A DNA stretch of 64,000 bases, from contig NZ_BCTR01000019.1 in assembly GCF_002091475.1 (NCBI RefSeq), forward strand, positions 26,611 to 90,610, in the 5' to 3' direction. Every line of letters begins with the position of its first letter. The stretch's first letter is position 1. Of the stretch, positions 1 through 9,800 are shown piece by piece. A model generated the notes under the pieces. It was given only the letters and a program-made list of their open reading frames with translations, had not been told where the DNA came from and did not search any database. The position numbers and the translations under genes are program-made. The DNA comes from Sphingomonas azotifigens NBRC 15497. GTDB lineage: Bacteria; Pseudomonadota; Alphaproteobacteria; Sphingomonadales; Sphingomonadaceae.

Positions 1-1
1 C

Positions 2-1810
2 ATGATCATCGGCACCGATCCCAAGCTGGGCAACATCTATGGCTATACGCCGGCCCAGATCGTCGACGTCGACGGTGACGGCCGGATCACCGATGCGGAC
101 CGCAACTCGAAGCAATATTGGTCGCTCAACGGCCGATCGGGCGTGTGGAACCCCAAGGTGTTCCAGTTCGCGCGGACGTTCGAGACGCAGGACAATACCC
201 AGTATCTCGCGACCGTGCAGATCGGCGGCAGCAGCAGCCTCAACAGGCTGAAGCTGAATTATGATCTCAGCTACAGCACCGGCAGCCAGGAATCGCCGGA
301 CCATTACAGCGTCAGCTACAATTGCGACGTCTGCAGCTATCCGTTCAACGCCACTGGTATCGACTGGGTTTCGCGCGATCCGCGCTTCCCGCACGCCAGC
401 CTGCCGGCCTTCGCCGCCAATGTGGAGCGCGATCCCTCGCTGCTGCCGCTCGACGGCGCCAGCCTCGATCGCTGGAAGCAGACCGACGATCGCTGGGCCG
501 CCAAGCTCGACGCGCGCTACGATGTCGGCGGCGTGCTCGATCACGTGCAGGTCGGCGCCAAGTGGCTCCGCTCCAGCCGCCGCTATGACTCGACGCCGGT
601 ATGGAACGGCGATTTCAGCGGCACCCCGCTCGACGGCAAGTCGCTGGCGGCCTCGGGGCTGATCCAGAAGACGGTCAACAGCATCCTGGGCGGCGAATAT
701 TATTATGGCGCGGTGATGGGCCGCGACGCCGTGGTGCGGGCGATCGACGCCGCGATCAAGGCCCAGCCGGGCAATGTCGCCAGCGGCACCGATCTGCTGC
801 GCGACGATCGCAACGGCCGCGAGACGATCACCTCCGGCTATGCGCTCGCCAACTTCAAGACCGGCGACCTCACCGTGATCACCGGTGCGCGGGTGGAGCA
901 TCGCGAGACCTATAACCGTTTCTGGTCCGACGACGGCAGCAACAGCGGCTTCGACAGCACCACGCGCAGCTACACCGTGTTCCTGCCGAGCGTGACCGCG
1001 AACTGGCGGCCGGATGCCAAGCATGTCTATCGCGCGGCGTTGTGGACCGGCTATTCGCCGCCCGAATATGGTTATCTCTCGAGCGGCCAGTCGATCGGCC
1101 GCGATCCGGTGACCAAGCAGATCCTCTCGATCAGCCGCGGCAACCCGGACCTGAAGCCGGCGAAATCGACCAATGCCGACGTCTCGCTCGAATGGTATCC
1201 GGATGCGTCGAGCCAGCTGTCGCTCGCCGGCTATTACAAGCACATCTCGAACTTCATCTTCACCAACGGCAACCAGATCAACGCCGACACGCGCACCGGC
1301 ACGATCGAGATCACCCAGCCGGAGAACGGCAAGACCGCCGAGGTCTATGGCGTCGAACTGGGCGTCATCAAGCAGTTGCAGGGCCTTGCTGCGCCGTTCG
1401 ACGGTTTTGGCCTGGAGGGCAACCTCACCGTGCAGCACAGCGCGGCGGACAGCGGCCAGCCTTATCGTAACGGGGCTAAGATGCGGTTCGTCAACACGCC
1501 GCACCTGCTCTACAACGCGGCGATCACCTACCAGAAGTACGGCATCGAGATGAAGCTGTCGTACAATTATCGGGGCAAGTATATCGAGGATCTGCGCGAC
1601 AACGCCGTCGACAAGTGGGTGCAGCACAATCGCAGTGTCGACTTCCACTCGCGCTACAACATCACCCGCAGGATCGCGGTCGATTTCGACGTGGCGAACC
1701 TGCTGAACGACTGGCGCTACTACACGACCAAGGGCGACAATCCGAGCTACCAGAAGGACTATATGGAGCCGGGCCGTACCTTCATCCTGCGCACCAACGT
1801 CAACTTCTGA
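2..1810 (+). CDS. TonB-dependent receptor, 3' part (5' end outside window)
   Basis: This is the C-terminal ~600 residues of an outer-membrane TonB-dependent receptor; plug and N-terminus lie left of the window, so the ATG at position 2 is probably internal. The barrel is recognisable by repeated amphipathic strands, the late stretch YGVELGVIKQL, the TBDT-like VANLLNDWRYY near the end and the terminal aromatic residue (ILRTNVNF), the usual outer-membrane barrel C-terminus. An EF-hand-like loop DVDGDGRITDADR sits near residue 25 of the visible part, as often seen in the larger CarO/Oar-like receptors, and a CDVC pair is present near residue 110. The substrate cannot be told. A strong terminator follows and a GntR regulator lies next door, which may control it. 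Confidence 0.9.
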   Translation: MIIGTDPKLGNIYGYTPAQIVDVDGDGRITDADRNSKQYWSLNGRSGVWNPKVFQFARTFETQDNTQYLATVQIGGSSSLNRLKLNYDLSYSTGSQESPDHYSVSYNCDVCSYPFNATGIDWVSRDPRFPHASLPAFAANVERDPSLLPLDGASLDRWKQTDDRWAAKLDARYDVGGVLDHVQVGAKWLRSSRRYDSTPVWNGDFSGTPLDGKSLAASGLIQKTVNSILGGEYYYGAVMGRDAVVRAIDAAIKAQPGNVASGTDLLRDDRNGRETITSGYALANFKTGDLTVITGARVEHRETYNRFWSDDGSNSGFDSTTRSYTVFLPSVTANWRPDAKHVYRAALWTGYSPPEYGYLSSGQSIGRDPVTKQILSISRGNPDLKPAKSTNADVSLEWYPDASSQLSLAGYYKHISNFIFTNGNQINADTRTGTIEITQPENGKTAEVYGVELGVIKQLQGLAAPFDGFGLEGNLTVQHSAADSGQPYRNGAKMRFVNTPHLLYNAAITYQKYGIEMKLSYNYRGKYIEDLRDNAVDKWVQHNRSVDFHSRYNITRRIAVDFDVANLLNDWRYYTTKGDNPSYQKDYMEPGRTFILRTNVNF

Positions 1811-1832
1811 TCGCCTGCCCGAGGGGGGGCCT

Positions 1833-1866
1833 GGGGGGCGGCGCCGCGGCGTCGTCCCCCTTTTTT
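1833..1866 (+). terminator. Rho-independent terminator after the TonB receptor
   Basis: An 11-bp stem (1833-1843 with 1850-1860, two G-U pairs) and a 6-nt loop is followed directly by six T residues (1861-1866), 22 bp after the receptor stop codon. This is the clearest intrinsic terminator in the window. Confidence 0.85.
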
Positions 1867-1944
1867 ACGCGTGGTGCGGCTTGACGGCGCAGCGCCCGCG
1901 CTGCCAAGCGGCGGCATCGCTGTTGCAAAGGGCATGGGCCTTCG

Positions 1945-2700
1945 ATGCCGTCTGGAATTTCGCTGCTGAGCCCGGCGCGCGGCGCCGAGGATCGCCCGCA
2001 ATATCTCGCGCTGCGCGACCAGATCGCCAATGCAATCGATCTGGGCAAGCTCGCCCCGGGCGCGCGGCTGCCTTCCGAGCGCCAGTTGCAGACCGATACC
2101 GGCACCGCGCGTGGCACGATCCGCGAAGCGCTGTTCCAGCTCGAGGCCGAAGGGCTGATCTATCGTCGCGATCGCAGCGGCTGGTACGTCTCGCCGCCGC
2201 CGGTGACCTATGATCCCACCCGCTGGGCCGGCTTCATGACCTATGTCGTCGAGCAGCAGCGCGTGCCGGCGACGGAGACGCTGGCGCTGGAGAGCATCGC
2301 CGCGCCCTCGGCGGTGGCGGACATCTTCCGCCGCGCGCCGGGCACGCCGATGCATCTGCTGACGCGCCGTCGCTCGATCGACGGGCGGGCGGTACTGATC
2401 GAGCGCATCATCGTCGATCCCGCGCTGGCGCCGGGGCTGGGGGAGCATGATCTCAACGGCTCGCTGACCCAGATCCTCACCACCCAATATGGGCTGAAGG
2501 CCGAGCGCAACCGCGTCGACATGCGGCCCTGCGCGCTCACCGCCGAGGTCGCGTCCAAGCTGGGGGTGAAGACCGGTACGCCCGGCCTGCTGGTGGTGCG
2601 GACCAGCTTCGCCGCCAATGGCGCGGTGGTCGAATATGACCGCGAATATTGGCGGCACGACGCCATCCGCATCCATGTCGACCTGCAGGTCCGGCCCTGA
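1945..2700 (+). CDS. GntR-family transcriptional regulator with UTRA domain (HutC-like)
   Basis: A 251-aa cytoplasmic regulator. Residues ~15-80 form a GntR winged helix (ARLPSERQLQ, then ARGTIREALFQLEAEGLIYR), in which LPSERQL..D..TARGTIREAL is the family signature. Residues ~95-245 form a UTRA ligand-binding domain with the expected RRRSIDGRAVLIER and VEYDREYWRHD strands. The HutC/PhnF subfamily usually senses a small metabolite that is a substrate of a neighbouring uptake or degradation gene, so control of the TonB receptor just upstream is likely (inference). The ATG at 1945 leaves a short N-terminal tail before the HTH; no strong Shine-Dalgarno decides it. Confidence 0.9.
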   Translation: MPSGISLLSPARGAEDRPQYLALRDQIANAIDLGKLAPGARLPSERQLQTDTGTARGTIREALFQLEAEGLIYRRDRSGWYVSPPPVTYDPTRWAGFMTYVVEQQRVPATETLALESIAAPSAVADIFRRAPGTPMHLLTRRRSIDGRAVLIERIIVDPALAPGLGEHDLNGSLTQILTTQYGLKAERNRVDMRPCALTAEVASKLGVKTGTPGLLVVRTSFAANGAVVEYDREYWRHDAIRIHVDLQVRP

Positions 2701-2707
2701 CGATATG

Positions 2708-2740
2708 TCGATCCGGCATCCCTCGGGGATGCCGGATCGA
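2708..2740 (+). terminator. Perfect 15-bp hairpin after the GntR gene
   Basis: Arms 2708-2722 and 2726-2740 are exact reverse complements with a 3-nt loop (TCG). It begins 8 bp after the GntR stop codon, so it probably ends that transcript, although no T-run follows. It also marks the boundary to the decayed genes on the right. Confidence 0.6.
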
Positions 2741-2756
2741 ACGAACCGGTCGGGCC

Positions 2757-3157
2757 GGCGTCCGAGCCATAGGCCGAGGAGGCGCCGCCGGTCACTACCT
2801 CGACGCGCTTGATCAGCGCCTGGGGGAAGGTGTTGACGTCGACCACGCCGCTCGTCGCCGAGGGTACTGAGCGTTGCCCGTCGAACAGCACCAGCGTGCG
2901 GCTCGATCCCAGCGAACGCAGGTTGACCGAGGCGATGCCCGCCAGCCCGTTGCTCAGCGAGCCGTTGGAATTGGCCGCGGTCGAGCTGCCGCGCACCGCC
3001 GGCAGGGTGTTGGCCAGATCGGCGATGTTCGCCGGTGCCACGGTCTGGATCTCCTTGCTGCTGATCACGCTCACCGGCGTGGGAGCGCTATAGCCGTCGC
3101 GCTCGATGCGCGAGCCGGTGACGACGATGTCGCCGCCCTCGCGCTGGGCCTCCCCGG
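2757..3157 (-). pseudogene. TonB-dependent receptor remnant (plug domain only)
   Basis: The minus strand encodes the N-terminal part of a receptor: GGDIVVTGSRIERDGY (TonB-box/plug start), then PVSVISSKEIQ, VNLRSLGSSRTLVLFDGQR and VEVVTGGASSAYGSDA. The last block is the conserved plug motif that in intact receptors continues into AVAGVVNFI; here homology stops at about 2757 and the frame runs into unrelated sequence antisense to the GntR gene. The barrel is entirely missing, so this is a dead fragment. Its 5' side merges, in a different frame, with an Lrp/AsnC remnant. Confidence 0.8.
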
Positions 3158-3466
3158 TCAGCGGGTCGACATGGCGCTGCAGAAAGACATCGAGGGGCAG
3201 CGCACCACCACCGCTTCGAACTCGTTCAGCGCCTGTTCCGCCTGCGAACTCAGCTCGATCGACACGAGCACGTCGATGCCATAGCCGAGCGCCGACATGT
3301 TGACGTCGGCGGTATAGCCGCGGAACACGCCGCGCTATTCCAGGATCTTGCGGCGGCGCGCGGTTGCGGTGCTGGAAAGATGTACGCGCTCACCAAGTGC
3401 CACGTCCGAAGTGCGCCCGTCCGTCACCAGATGGTGCAGGATGATCGACGGTATCGGTGCGCCCGG
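3158..3466 (-). pseudogene. Lrp/AsnC-family regulator remnant with in-frame amber codon
   Basis: In one minus-strand frame one reads an AsnC-type HTH (DGRTSDVALGERVHLSST..ARRRKILE), then a TAG at 3335-3337, then directly RGVFRGYTADVNMSALGYGI and a stretch matching the Lrp ligand-binding (RAM) domain (DVLVSIEL..QAEQALNEFEAVV). The normal family sequence at this join is 'RRVRRLEEEGVIRGYTA', so the TAG replaces a Glu or Gln codon. The start codon is missing (the 5' end abuts the histidine kinase stop) and the C-terminus ends early at 3158. Lrp genes commonly neighbour TonB receptors in sphingomonads, which fits the receptor fragment just downstream. Confidence 0.75.
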
Positions 3467-3468
3467 CG

Positions 3469-4833
3469 CTAGTAGCCGGTTCGGCCGCAGCGGATCGTCA
3501 CGGCGCTCCCCTGCGGCGCAAATCCGAGCGCGAAGCCATGCAGGTCGACGATCGCCTTTACCAGCGCAAGGCCGAGCCCGGCGCCGCTTCCCTCGATACG
3601 CACGCGATAGAAACGCTGGGTGACCAGCGACCGCTCTGCCGGGGGCACGCCGTCGCCCTGGTCTGCGATCGCGATCACCGGCATGCCGGCATCGAGCAGC
3701 AGCCGAACCGTTACCGTGCCGCCGGGCGGGCCGAACTTCATCGCATTGTCGATCAGGTTGGCGACGGCCTCGATCAGCAGGCTGGCATCGCCATCGATCG
3801 GCGGCACCGGCACGCAATTGCAATGCAGGTGAATCCCGCGATCCTCGGCGACCGGGCGGTGCAGCTCGCAGGCATCCTCCACCAGGCGGGTCAGGTCGAC
3901 GGGCGCGAAGCGGCTGCGGCGGGCGCCGTCTTCCAGCTCGCGCAGGCGCAGCAGCGCGGCGACGATGCCTAGCAGGCCGTCGATCTCCGCCAGGCTGCGG
4001 TCAATCACCCGTTCGAAGCCCGCGCGGTCCTGGGCTTCGCGCAGGCCGCGCTCCAGTCCGGCGCGCAGGCGGGTGAGTGGGGTACGCAGCTGATGCGCGA
4101 TGTCGTCGCCGATGCCGCGCACATCGGCCACCAGCATCTGCAGCCGATCGAGCATCGTATTGATGTGCGCGCAGAGCAGCCCGAAGCTGTCGGGCCGGGC
4201 CGGCACGGGCAGCCGCTGGGCGAGATCGCCCGAGACGATCCGTTCGGTAAGCAGTCGCATCGTATCCACCTGCCGCGCGGCGCGGCGCCCGGCGACGAGG
4301 CCGACGCCGAGCGCGAGCACCAGCCCGGGGAGCAGGCCGAACAGCAGCGATTGCCAGGTCAGCCGCAGCGCTTCCTCGGTATCGTCCAGGTCCATGCCGC
4401 TCAGCAGCCTGGTGCCGTCGGACAGCGGGCAGAGCGTCAGCCGGGCAACGTCGCTGGTCTTGCCGGGGAGCTCGGTAGGGGCCACGGGGGCGACGATCGA
4501 GGCGCCGGTGCCGGCCGGCAACACCGGCATCGTCGCGACATTGCCGGCGATGCGCCGTCCGTGCGCATCGAACAGCGCAAGGAAGCGCTCGCGGTGGATG
4601 TCGCGGGCCAGCCGCTCGCGCAGTTCCTCGGCCCGCTCGGCTGGCGGCGTCAGCGCGAAGAAGCTGCAATCGTCGAGCAGCGTGTGCTCGATGGCGCGAC
4701 GGTGATTGCCGTTGGCGGTGACCCAGAAGATCGCGGCCAGCACCAGCGACTGGAGGATCAGGATCGCCGCAAGCGCGCCGCCCCAGCGCCAGGTCGCGCG
4801 GGTGCGCGGGTCAGGCCGGAACATCGAAAACAT
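3469..4833 (-). CDS. Sensor histidine kinase of an OmpR-type two-component system
   Basis: 454-aa inner-membrane kinase. TM1 is at ~17-40 (LAAILILQSLVLAAIFW), followed by a ~120-aa periplasmic sensor, TM2 at ~162-182 (LLPGLVLALGVGLVAG), HAMP, and HisKA with the H-box IAHQLRTPLTRL. The HATPase domain has the N-box (EAVANLIDNAMKFG), G1 (ADQGDGVP) and G2 (GAGLGLALVKAIV). The H-box has HQLRTPL rather than the commoner HELRTPL. It overlaps the upstream response-regulator gene by 23 bp, so the two are translationally coupled. The position beside a metal-efflux operon suggests a metal-sensing CzcS/CusS role (inference). Confidence 0.92.
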   Translation of the reverse strand: MFSMFRPDPRTRATWRWGGALAAILILQSLVLAAIFWVTANGNHRRAIEHTLLDDCSFFALTPPAERAEELRERLARDIHRERFLALFDAHGRRIAGNVATMPVLPAGTGASIVAPVAPTELPGKTSDVARLTLCPLSDGTRLLSGMDLDDTEEALRLTWQSLLFGLLPGLVLALGVGLVAGRRAARQVDTMRLLTERIVSGDLAQRLPVPARPDSFGLLCAHINTMLDRLQMLVADVRGIGDDIAHQLRTPLTRLRAGLERGLREAQDRAGFERVIDRSLAEIDGLLGIVAALLRLRELEDGARRSRFAPVDLTRLVEDACELHRPVAEDRGIHLHCNCVPVPPIDGDASLLIEAVANLIDNAMKFGPPGGTVTVRLLLDAGMPVIAIADQGDGVPPAERSLVTQRFYRVRIEGSGAGLGLALVKAIVDLHGFALGFAPQGSAVTIRCGRTGY

Positions 4834-5488
4834 AGCCTTGTCCCCGCACGTTGCGGATCAGCTGCAGTTCGCCCTCGCCATCCACCTTGCGGCGCAGGCG
4901 GCCGATATGCACGTCGACGACGTTGCTGTTGGGCTCGAAGCTATAGCCCCACACATCCTGGAGCAGCATCGATCGGGTGACGATGCGGCCGGGACGGCGC
5001 ACCAGATAGTCGAGCAGCTTGAGCTCGCGCGGCAGCAGGTCGAGCGGGCGGCCGGCGCGGCTGGCCTTGCCCTCAAGCAGATCGAGATCGAGCGGGCCGA
5101 CGATCAGCCGGGTGTCGCGGCGTTCGTCGGGGCGGCGGAGCAGCGCCTCCACCCGGGCGAGCAGCTCGACCAGCGCGAACGGTTTGGGGAGATAGTCGTC
5201 GCCGCCCGCGCGCAGGCCGCGGACACGATCGTCGAGGCTGCCAAGCGCGCTCAGCACCAGCGCCGGGGTGCGGAAACCGTCGGCGCGCAGGGCGGCGATC
5301 AGGTCCAGCCCCTCGCCATCCGGCAATTGGCGATCGACGATCAGCAGGTCGATGCCGCCGGCGCGCACCGCTTCGGCGGCCGCCGCCAGCGTGGCGCGGT
5401 GGTGCACGCCGTGGCCGGCGGCGGCCAGCTCCAGCCGGATCTCGTCGGCGGTGCCGGGATCGTCTTCGAGGAGCAGGATCTGCGTCAC
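4811..5488 (-). CDS. OmpR/PhoB-family response regulator
   Basis: About 225 aa. The receiver domain has the acidic pocket (LLLEDD), the phospho-Asp in LLIVDRQLPDGEGL, the Ala in VLSALGS and Lys in DDYLPKPFALVELLARV. The C-terminal winged helix (ELKLLDYLVRRPGRIVTR..LLQDVWGYSF..NVVDVHIGRLRRKV) is typical OmpR/CusR. The frame stays open to a TTG at 5524, but the GTG at 5488 starts exactly at MTQILLLEDD as in the family and is preferred. It is divergent from the czcC-like gene, with repeated CTGAA/TTCAG half-sites between them that it may bind. Confidence 0.9.
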   Translation of the reverse strand: MTQILLLEDDPGTADEIRLELAAAGHGVHHRATLAAAAEAVRAGGIDLLIVDRQLPDGEGLDLIAALRADGFRTPALVLSALGSLDDRVRGLRAGGDDYLPKPFALVELLARVEALLRRPDERRDTRLIVGPLDLDLLEGKASRAGRPLDLLPRELKLLDYLVRRPGRIVTRSMLLQDVWGYSFEPNSNVVDVHIGRLRRKVDGEGELQLIRNVRGQGYVFDVPA

Positions 5489-5524
5489 GGTTGCGGTGTT
5501 TCGCCGCGAGCGGCGCGCCGTCAA

Positions 5525-5548
5525 CTGAATTGCGGTTCAGAGTCTGAA
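5525..5548. promoter_or_regulatory. Candidate response-regulator binding repeats in divergent promoter
   Basis: Three pentamers lie in 24 bp: CTGAA (5525-5529), TTCAG (5536-5540) and CTGAA (5544-5548), giving overlapping dyads. They sit between the response-regulator gene and the efflux operon, where a CusR/CzcR-like regulator would act on both promoters. This is inference from position and symmetry only. Confidence 0.4.
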
Positions 5549-5615
5549 CGCGGTTTTAGTCGACGCCCCTGAAGCGGCGCCGGTAGGGGGCGCGCGGATG
5601 GATCGGAGACGAACG

Positions 5616-6869
5616 ATGCGGATGCTGATGGCTGCCTTGGGGATGGGGCTCGCAACGCCCGCGCTGGCGCAAAGCGGTCCGGCCGTGTCGCTCGATGCGC
5701 TCGCGCGCGACGTGGTGGCCAACAATCCCGAACGGCAATTCTACCAGCAGCAGATCGACGCCGCGGGCGTGGTGCGCGAAGCCGCCGGGCGCTGGGCGGA
5801 TCCCGAAGCGACGGTGGAATTCGGTCAGCGCCGCGCGACCGACGTCAATACCGGGGCGCTGAACGGCGAGGGGATGACCTATGCCGTATCGGTTACCCAG
5901 CCGATCGAATTCGGCGGACGCGTTGCGCTCCGGCGGGCGATCGCCGACCGCCAGGTGGCACTGGCGCGGATTGGCCTGCAGCAGTTCGAGGCGACGCTCG
6001 CGGCGCGGGCGCGTTCGCTCGGCTACCGGCTGTTCGCGGCGGACGAGAAGGCGGGGGCGGCGCGCGCGGTTGCCAACCGGATGCGGACGCTGGCGCAGGT
6101 GATCGTCGCGCGCGATCCCGCCGGCCCCTCGCCGCAGCTGGAGGCGACCGCGCTTCAGGCCAGCGCGATCAGTGCCGAGCGCAGCGCCGCGGCGGCGGAT
6201 GCCGAGGCGAATGCGATCCTGTACGAGCTCAACCAGCTGCGCGGCGCGCCCTTTGCCGCGCGCGTTCGCATCGTCCGGCCGGACATGAGCCTGCCCGATC
6301 TGCCGCCCGATGGGGCGCTCGTCAGCAAGGCCAGCGCCAATAATTTCGAGTTGCAGGCACTGCGGGCGCAGTTCGAGCAGCAGGGGCTGCGCGTCGATCT
6401 GGCGCGGAAGGCACGCATTCCGGTGGTGAGCGTCGGCCCCTATTATGATCGCGCGCGATCGGACATTCGCGAGACCAATGTCGGCGTCCGCCTCACCACC
6501 AGTATTCCCCTGTGGAATCGCCAGGCCGGCGATGTCGCCGCCGAGCAGGGGCGGCAGGCACAGGCGAACGCTGCGTTGATCGCCGCCGAGCGCCGCATCG
6601 CCCGCGAGGTGTTCGATCAGGCCGCGCAATATCAGGCCAAGCGCGAGGCGCTGGCGAAATGGGAGGGCGCGTCGGCGCAGCACTTTGCCGCCGCGGCGGC
6701 GGAGGCAGATCGCAACTACCGGCTGGGGGCGATTCCGCTGACCACCTATACCCAGATGCAGCAGGCCTATCTGGAAGCGACCAGCGCGATCCTCGACACC
6801 CGCCGTGATGCGATCGAGGCGCTGCTCCAACTGCGCGCCTTGAACGGCGGCAATCCGCTGGCGCGCTGA
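5616..6869 (+). CDS. czcC: Outer-membrane efflux protein, CzcC/TolC family
   Basis: A ~417-aa outer-membrane channel subunit of a heavy-metal RND pump. The signal peptide is RMLMAALGMGLATPALAQS. Long alpha-helical hairpins rich in Ala/Arg/Glu, the TolC-type VTQPIEFGGR and the late YRLGAIPLTTYTQMQQAYLEA match the OEP family. The frame is open from an ATG at 5598, but the ATG at 5616 has GGAG at 5605-5608 with a 7-nt gap and begins the signal peptide. The czcA-like gene starts 5 bp after its stop. No membrane-fusion (CzcB) gene lies in between, where it would normally be. Confidence 0.85.
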   Translation: MRMLMAALGMGLATPALAQSGPAVSLDALARDVVANNPERQFYQQQIDAAGVVREAAGRWADPEATVEFGQRRATDVNTGALNGEGMTYAVSVTQPIEFGGRVALRRAIADRQVALARIGLQQFEATLAARARSLGYRLFAADEKAGAARAVANRMRTLAQVIVARDPAGPSPQLEATALQASAISAERSAAAADAEANAILYELNQLRGAPFAARVRIVRPDMSLPDLPPDGALVSKASANNFELQALRAQFEQQGLRVDLARKARIPVVSVGPYYDRARSDIRETNVGVRLTTSIPLWNRQAGDVAAEQGRQAQANAALIAAERRIAREVFDQAAQYQAKREALAKWEGASAQHFAAAAAEADRNYRLGAIPLTTYTQMQQAYLEATSAILDTRRDAIEALLQLRALNGGNPLAR

Positions 6870-6873
6870 CACC

Positions 6874-9800
6874 ATGCAGCGCTGGCTCCACTGGGTAACC
6901 CATCACCGGCTCGCCGTCGCGGCGGTCAGCGCGGTCGTCGCAGCTGTCGGGCTCTGGTCTTATTTCAGCCTGCAGATCGATGCCATCCCGGACATCACCG
7001 GCGTGCAGGTGCAGATCAACACGCCCGTCGCCGCGCTCGCACCCGAGGAGATCGAGCGGCTGGTGACGCTGCCGATCGAGCGGGCGATGGGCGGCCAGCC
7101 GGGGCTCGACCAGACCCGCTCGCTCACCAAGACCGGGCTGAGCCAGGTCACGCTGCTCTACAAGGACGGGACGGACCAGCTGAAGGCGCGCCAGCTCGTC
7201 ACCGAGCGGCTCAATGCGGTGCGCGACCAGCTGCCGGCGGGCAGCACCCCGCAGCTGGCGCCGATCACCACCGGCCTCGGCGAGATCTATTACTACACGC
7301 TCGAATGGCGCCAGCCGCCGCCGGGCATGTCGGCCGAGCGCCAGTTGATGGAGCTCTACGAGGCGCAGGAATATACCGTGCGGCCAATGCTGCGCGCGGT
7401 GGCCGGCGTCGCCGACGTCAACTCGAATGGGGGACTGGAGGAGCAATATGTCGTCCAGCCGGATCCGGCCAGGCTGACCGCGCACGGAATCACCGCCGCC
7501 GAGCTGGCGCAGGCGGTGGCGGGCAATGTCGAGAATGCAGGTGGTGGCATTATCGCGCGTGGGGCCGAACGCTTTGCCGTTCGCACCGATGCGCGGGTAA
7601 TGACCGCCGAGCAGATCGGCGCGATCCCGGTCAAGTTTGCCGCCGGCGTGGTGCCGTTGCAGGTCCGCGACCTCGCCACCGTCGTCACCAGCCATGGTCC
7701 GCGCCAGGGGGCCGCGACGCAGAACGGGCGCGAGACGGTGCTCGGCACCGCGATGATGCTGGTCGGGCAAAACAGCCGTCAGGTTGCGCTGCGGATCGAG
7801 GCCGCGCTGCCCGCGATCCGGGAGGCACTGCCCAAGGGCATGACGATCGACCGGCAATATAGCCGCGCCGATCTGGTCGACCGCACGATCGCGACGGTAG
7901 AGCGCAACCTCGGCGAAGGCGCGCTGCTGGTTGCGCTGGTGCTGCTGGTGGTGATGGGCAATTGGCGCGCGGCGCTGATCGTCGCACTCGTCATCCCGCT
8001 CGCCTTCCTCGTCACCGTCGCCGGCATGCATGCGATCGGCGTGTCGGGCAATCTGATGAGCCTCGGCGCGCTCGACTTCGGGCTGATCGTCGACGGCGCG
8101 ATCGTCGTGGTCGAGAATGCGCTGCGGCTGCTGGCGGTGCGGCGGCAGGAAAAGGGCGGCGACCTCGACATCGAAGAACGCCGCGCGATCGTCGCCGAGG
8201 CGGCACGCAGCGTGGCGCGGCCCACCTTTTTCGGCATCGCCATCATCGCGCTCGTCTATGTGCCGGTGCTGAGCCTGGGCGGGGTGGAGGGGAAGCTGTT
8301 CCAGCCGATGGCCCAGGCGGTCATGCTGGCGATCGTCGCCGGGCTCGCCTGGACCTTCACGATCGTGCCGATGCTCTCCGCCTGGCTGCTCCGCGCACCG
8401 GTTACCCATGCCGAGCCGGAGGAGGAGAAGGGGCTGATCGGCCTCGCCAACCGCGCCTATACGCCGGTGCTCTCCGCAGCCCTCGCGCATCCATTGCTCT
8501 TGGTGATCGGCGCGGCGGCGCTGCTGGGCGCGACCGTTCTCACCTTCCGGACGCTCGGCTCGCAATTCACTCCGCAACTCGACGAAGGTGCGATCACCGC
8601 GATGGTCTACCGCCCGGTCGGCATGTCGCTGGAGCGCAGCCTCGCCATCGAGCAGGCGACCGAGGTGGCGATCCGCAAGGCCTTCCCCCAGGTCACCCAC
8701 AGCTTCTCGCGCATCGGCACCAGCGAAGTCGCGACCGATCCGATGCCGCCCGAACAGAACGACCTCTACATCTTCTACGCGCCGGAGAAGGACTGGCCGA
8801 AGGGCGAGGGCAAGCCGCGCACCAAGGAGGAACTGGTCGCCGGCATCGAGAATGTCGCCCAACAGGTCTATGCCGGGCAGAATCTCGAATTCGCCCAGCC
8901 GATCGAGATGCGCTTCAATGAGATGCTGGAGGGCGTGCGCGCTGACGTCGCAGTAAAGATCTACGGCGACGATTATGACGTGCTCGAACGCGCGGCGGCG
9001 CAGGCGAAGGCGATCCTGGCGAAGCAGCCCGGCACCGCAGGCGTCGAGTTCGAAACCTCCGGTCGCCCCAAGACGATCGTGGTCGAACTCGACCACGCGG
9101 CGTTGCTGCGGCTGGGGATCGGCACCCAGGAAGTGAACAAGGCGATCAGCGACGCAGTGGCCGGAGCCGAGGTGGGCTTCATCCCGCACAATGCCGCGCG
9201 CCACGCGATCGTGATCCGCATGGCCGAGGGACTGCGCGCCAACCCGCAGGCGATCCTCGCGCTGCCCCTGCGGGTCGGCGCCTATGGCATCGTGCCACTG
9301 TCGCGCGTCGCACGGCTGCGCGAGACGAAGATGGTCGAGCCGATCCTCCACGATGACGGCAATCGGCGCGCCGCGCTGATGGTGAACCTGTCGACCAGCG
9401 ATCTCGCCGGCTATGTCGACAAGGCACGGGCGGCGCTGACGCAGCAGATCAAGCTGCCCCCCGGCCACCGAATCGAGTTCGGCGGGCAGTACCACCAGCT
9501 CGAAGCCGCCCAGCGGCGGCTGGCGATCGTGGTGCCGGTGGCGCTGCTGATGATCTTCCTGCTGGTCTATGCCGCGCTCGGCAGCCTGCGCGAGGCGGCG
9601 ATCGTCTATACCGGTATTCCGTTCGCGATCACCGGCGGGGTGCTTGCGCTATGGCTGCGCGGCATGCCCTTCTCGATCACCGCGGCGATCGGCTTCATCG
9701 CGCTGTCGGGCATTGCGATGCTCAACGGGCTGGTGCTGATCGACCATATCAATGGCCTGCGCGATGGCCGCGAAGGCGAGGCGCTGCCGATCGACGATGC

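Noticed and set aside
6493..9495. 1000-codon open frame antisense to the CzcA gene
   Set aside because: Same explanation: low-complexity antisense translation, while the plus strand encodes a full RND pump.
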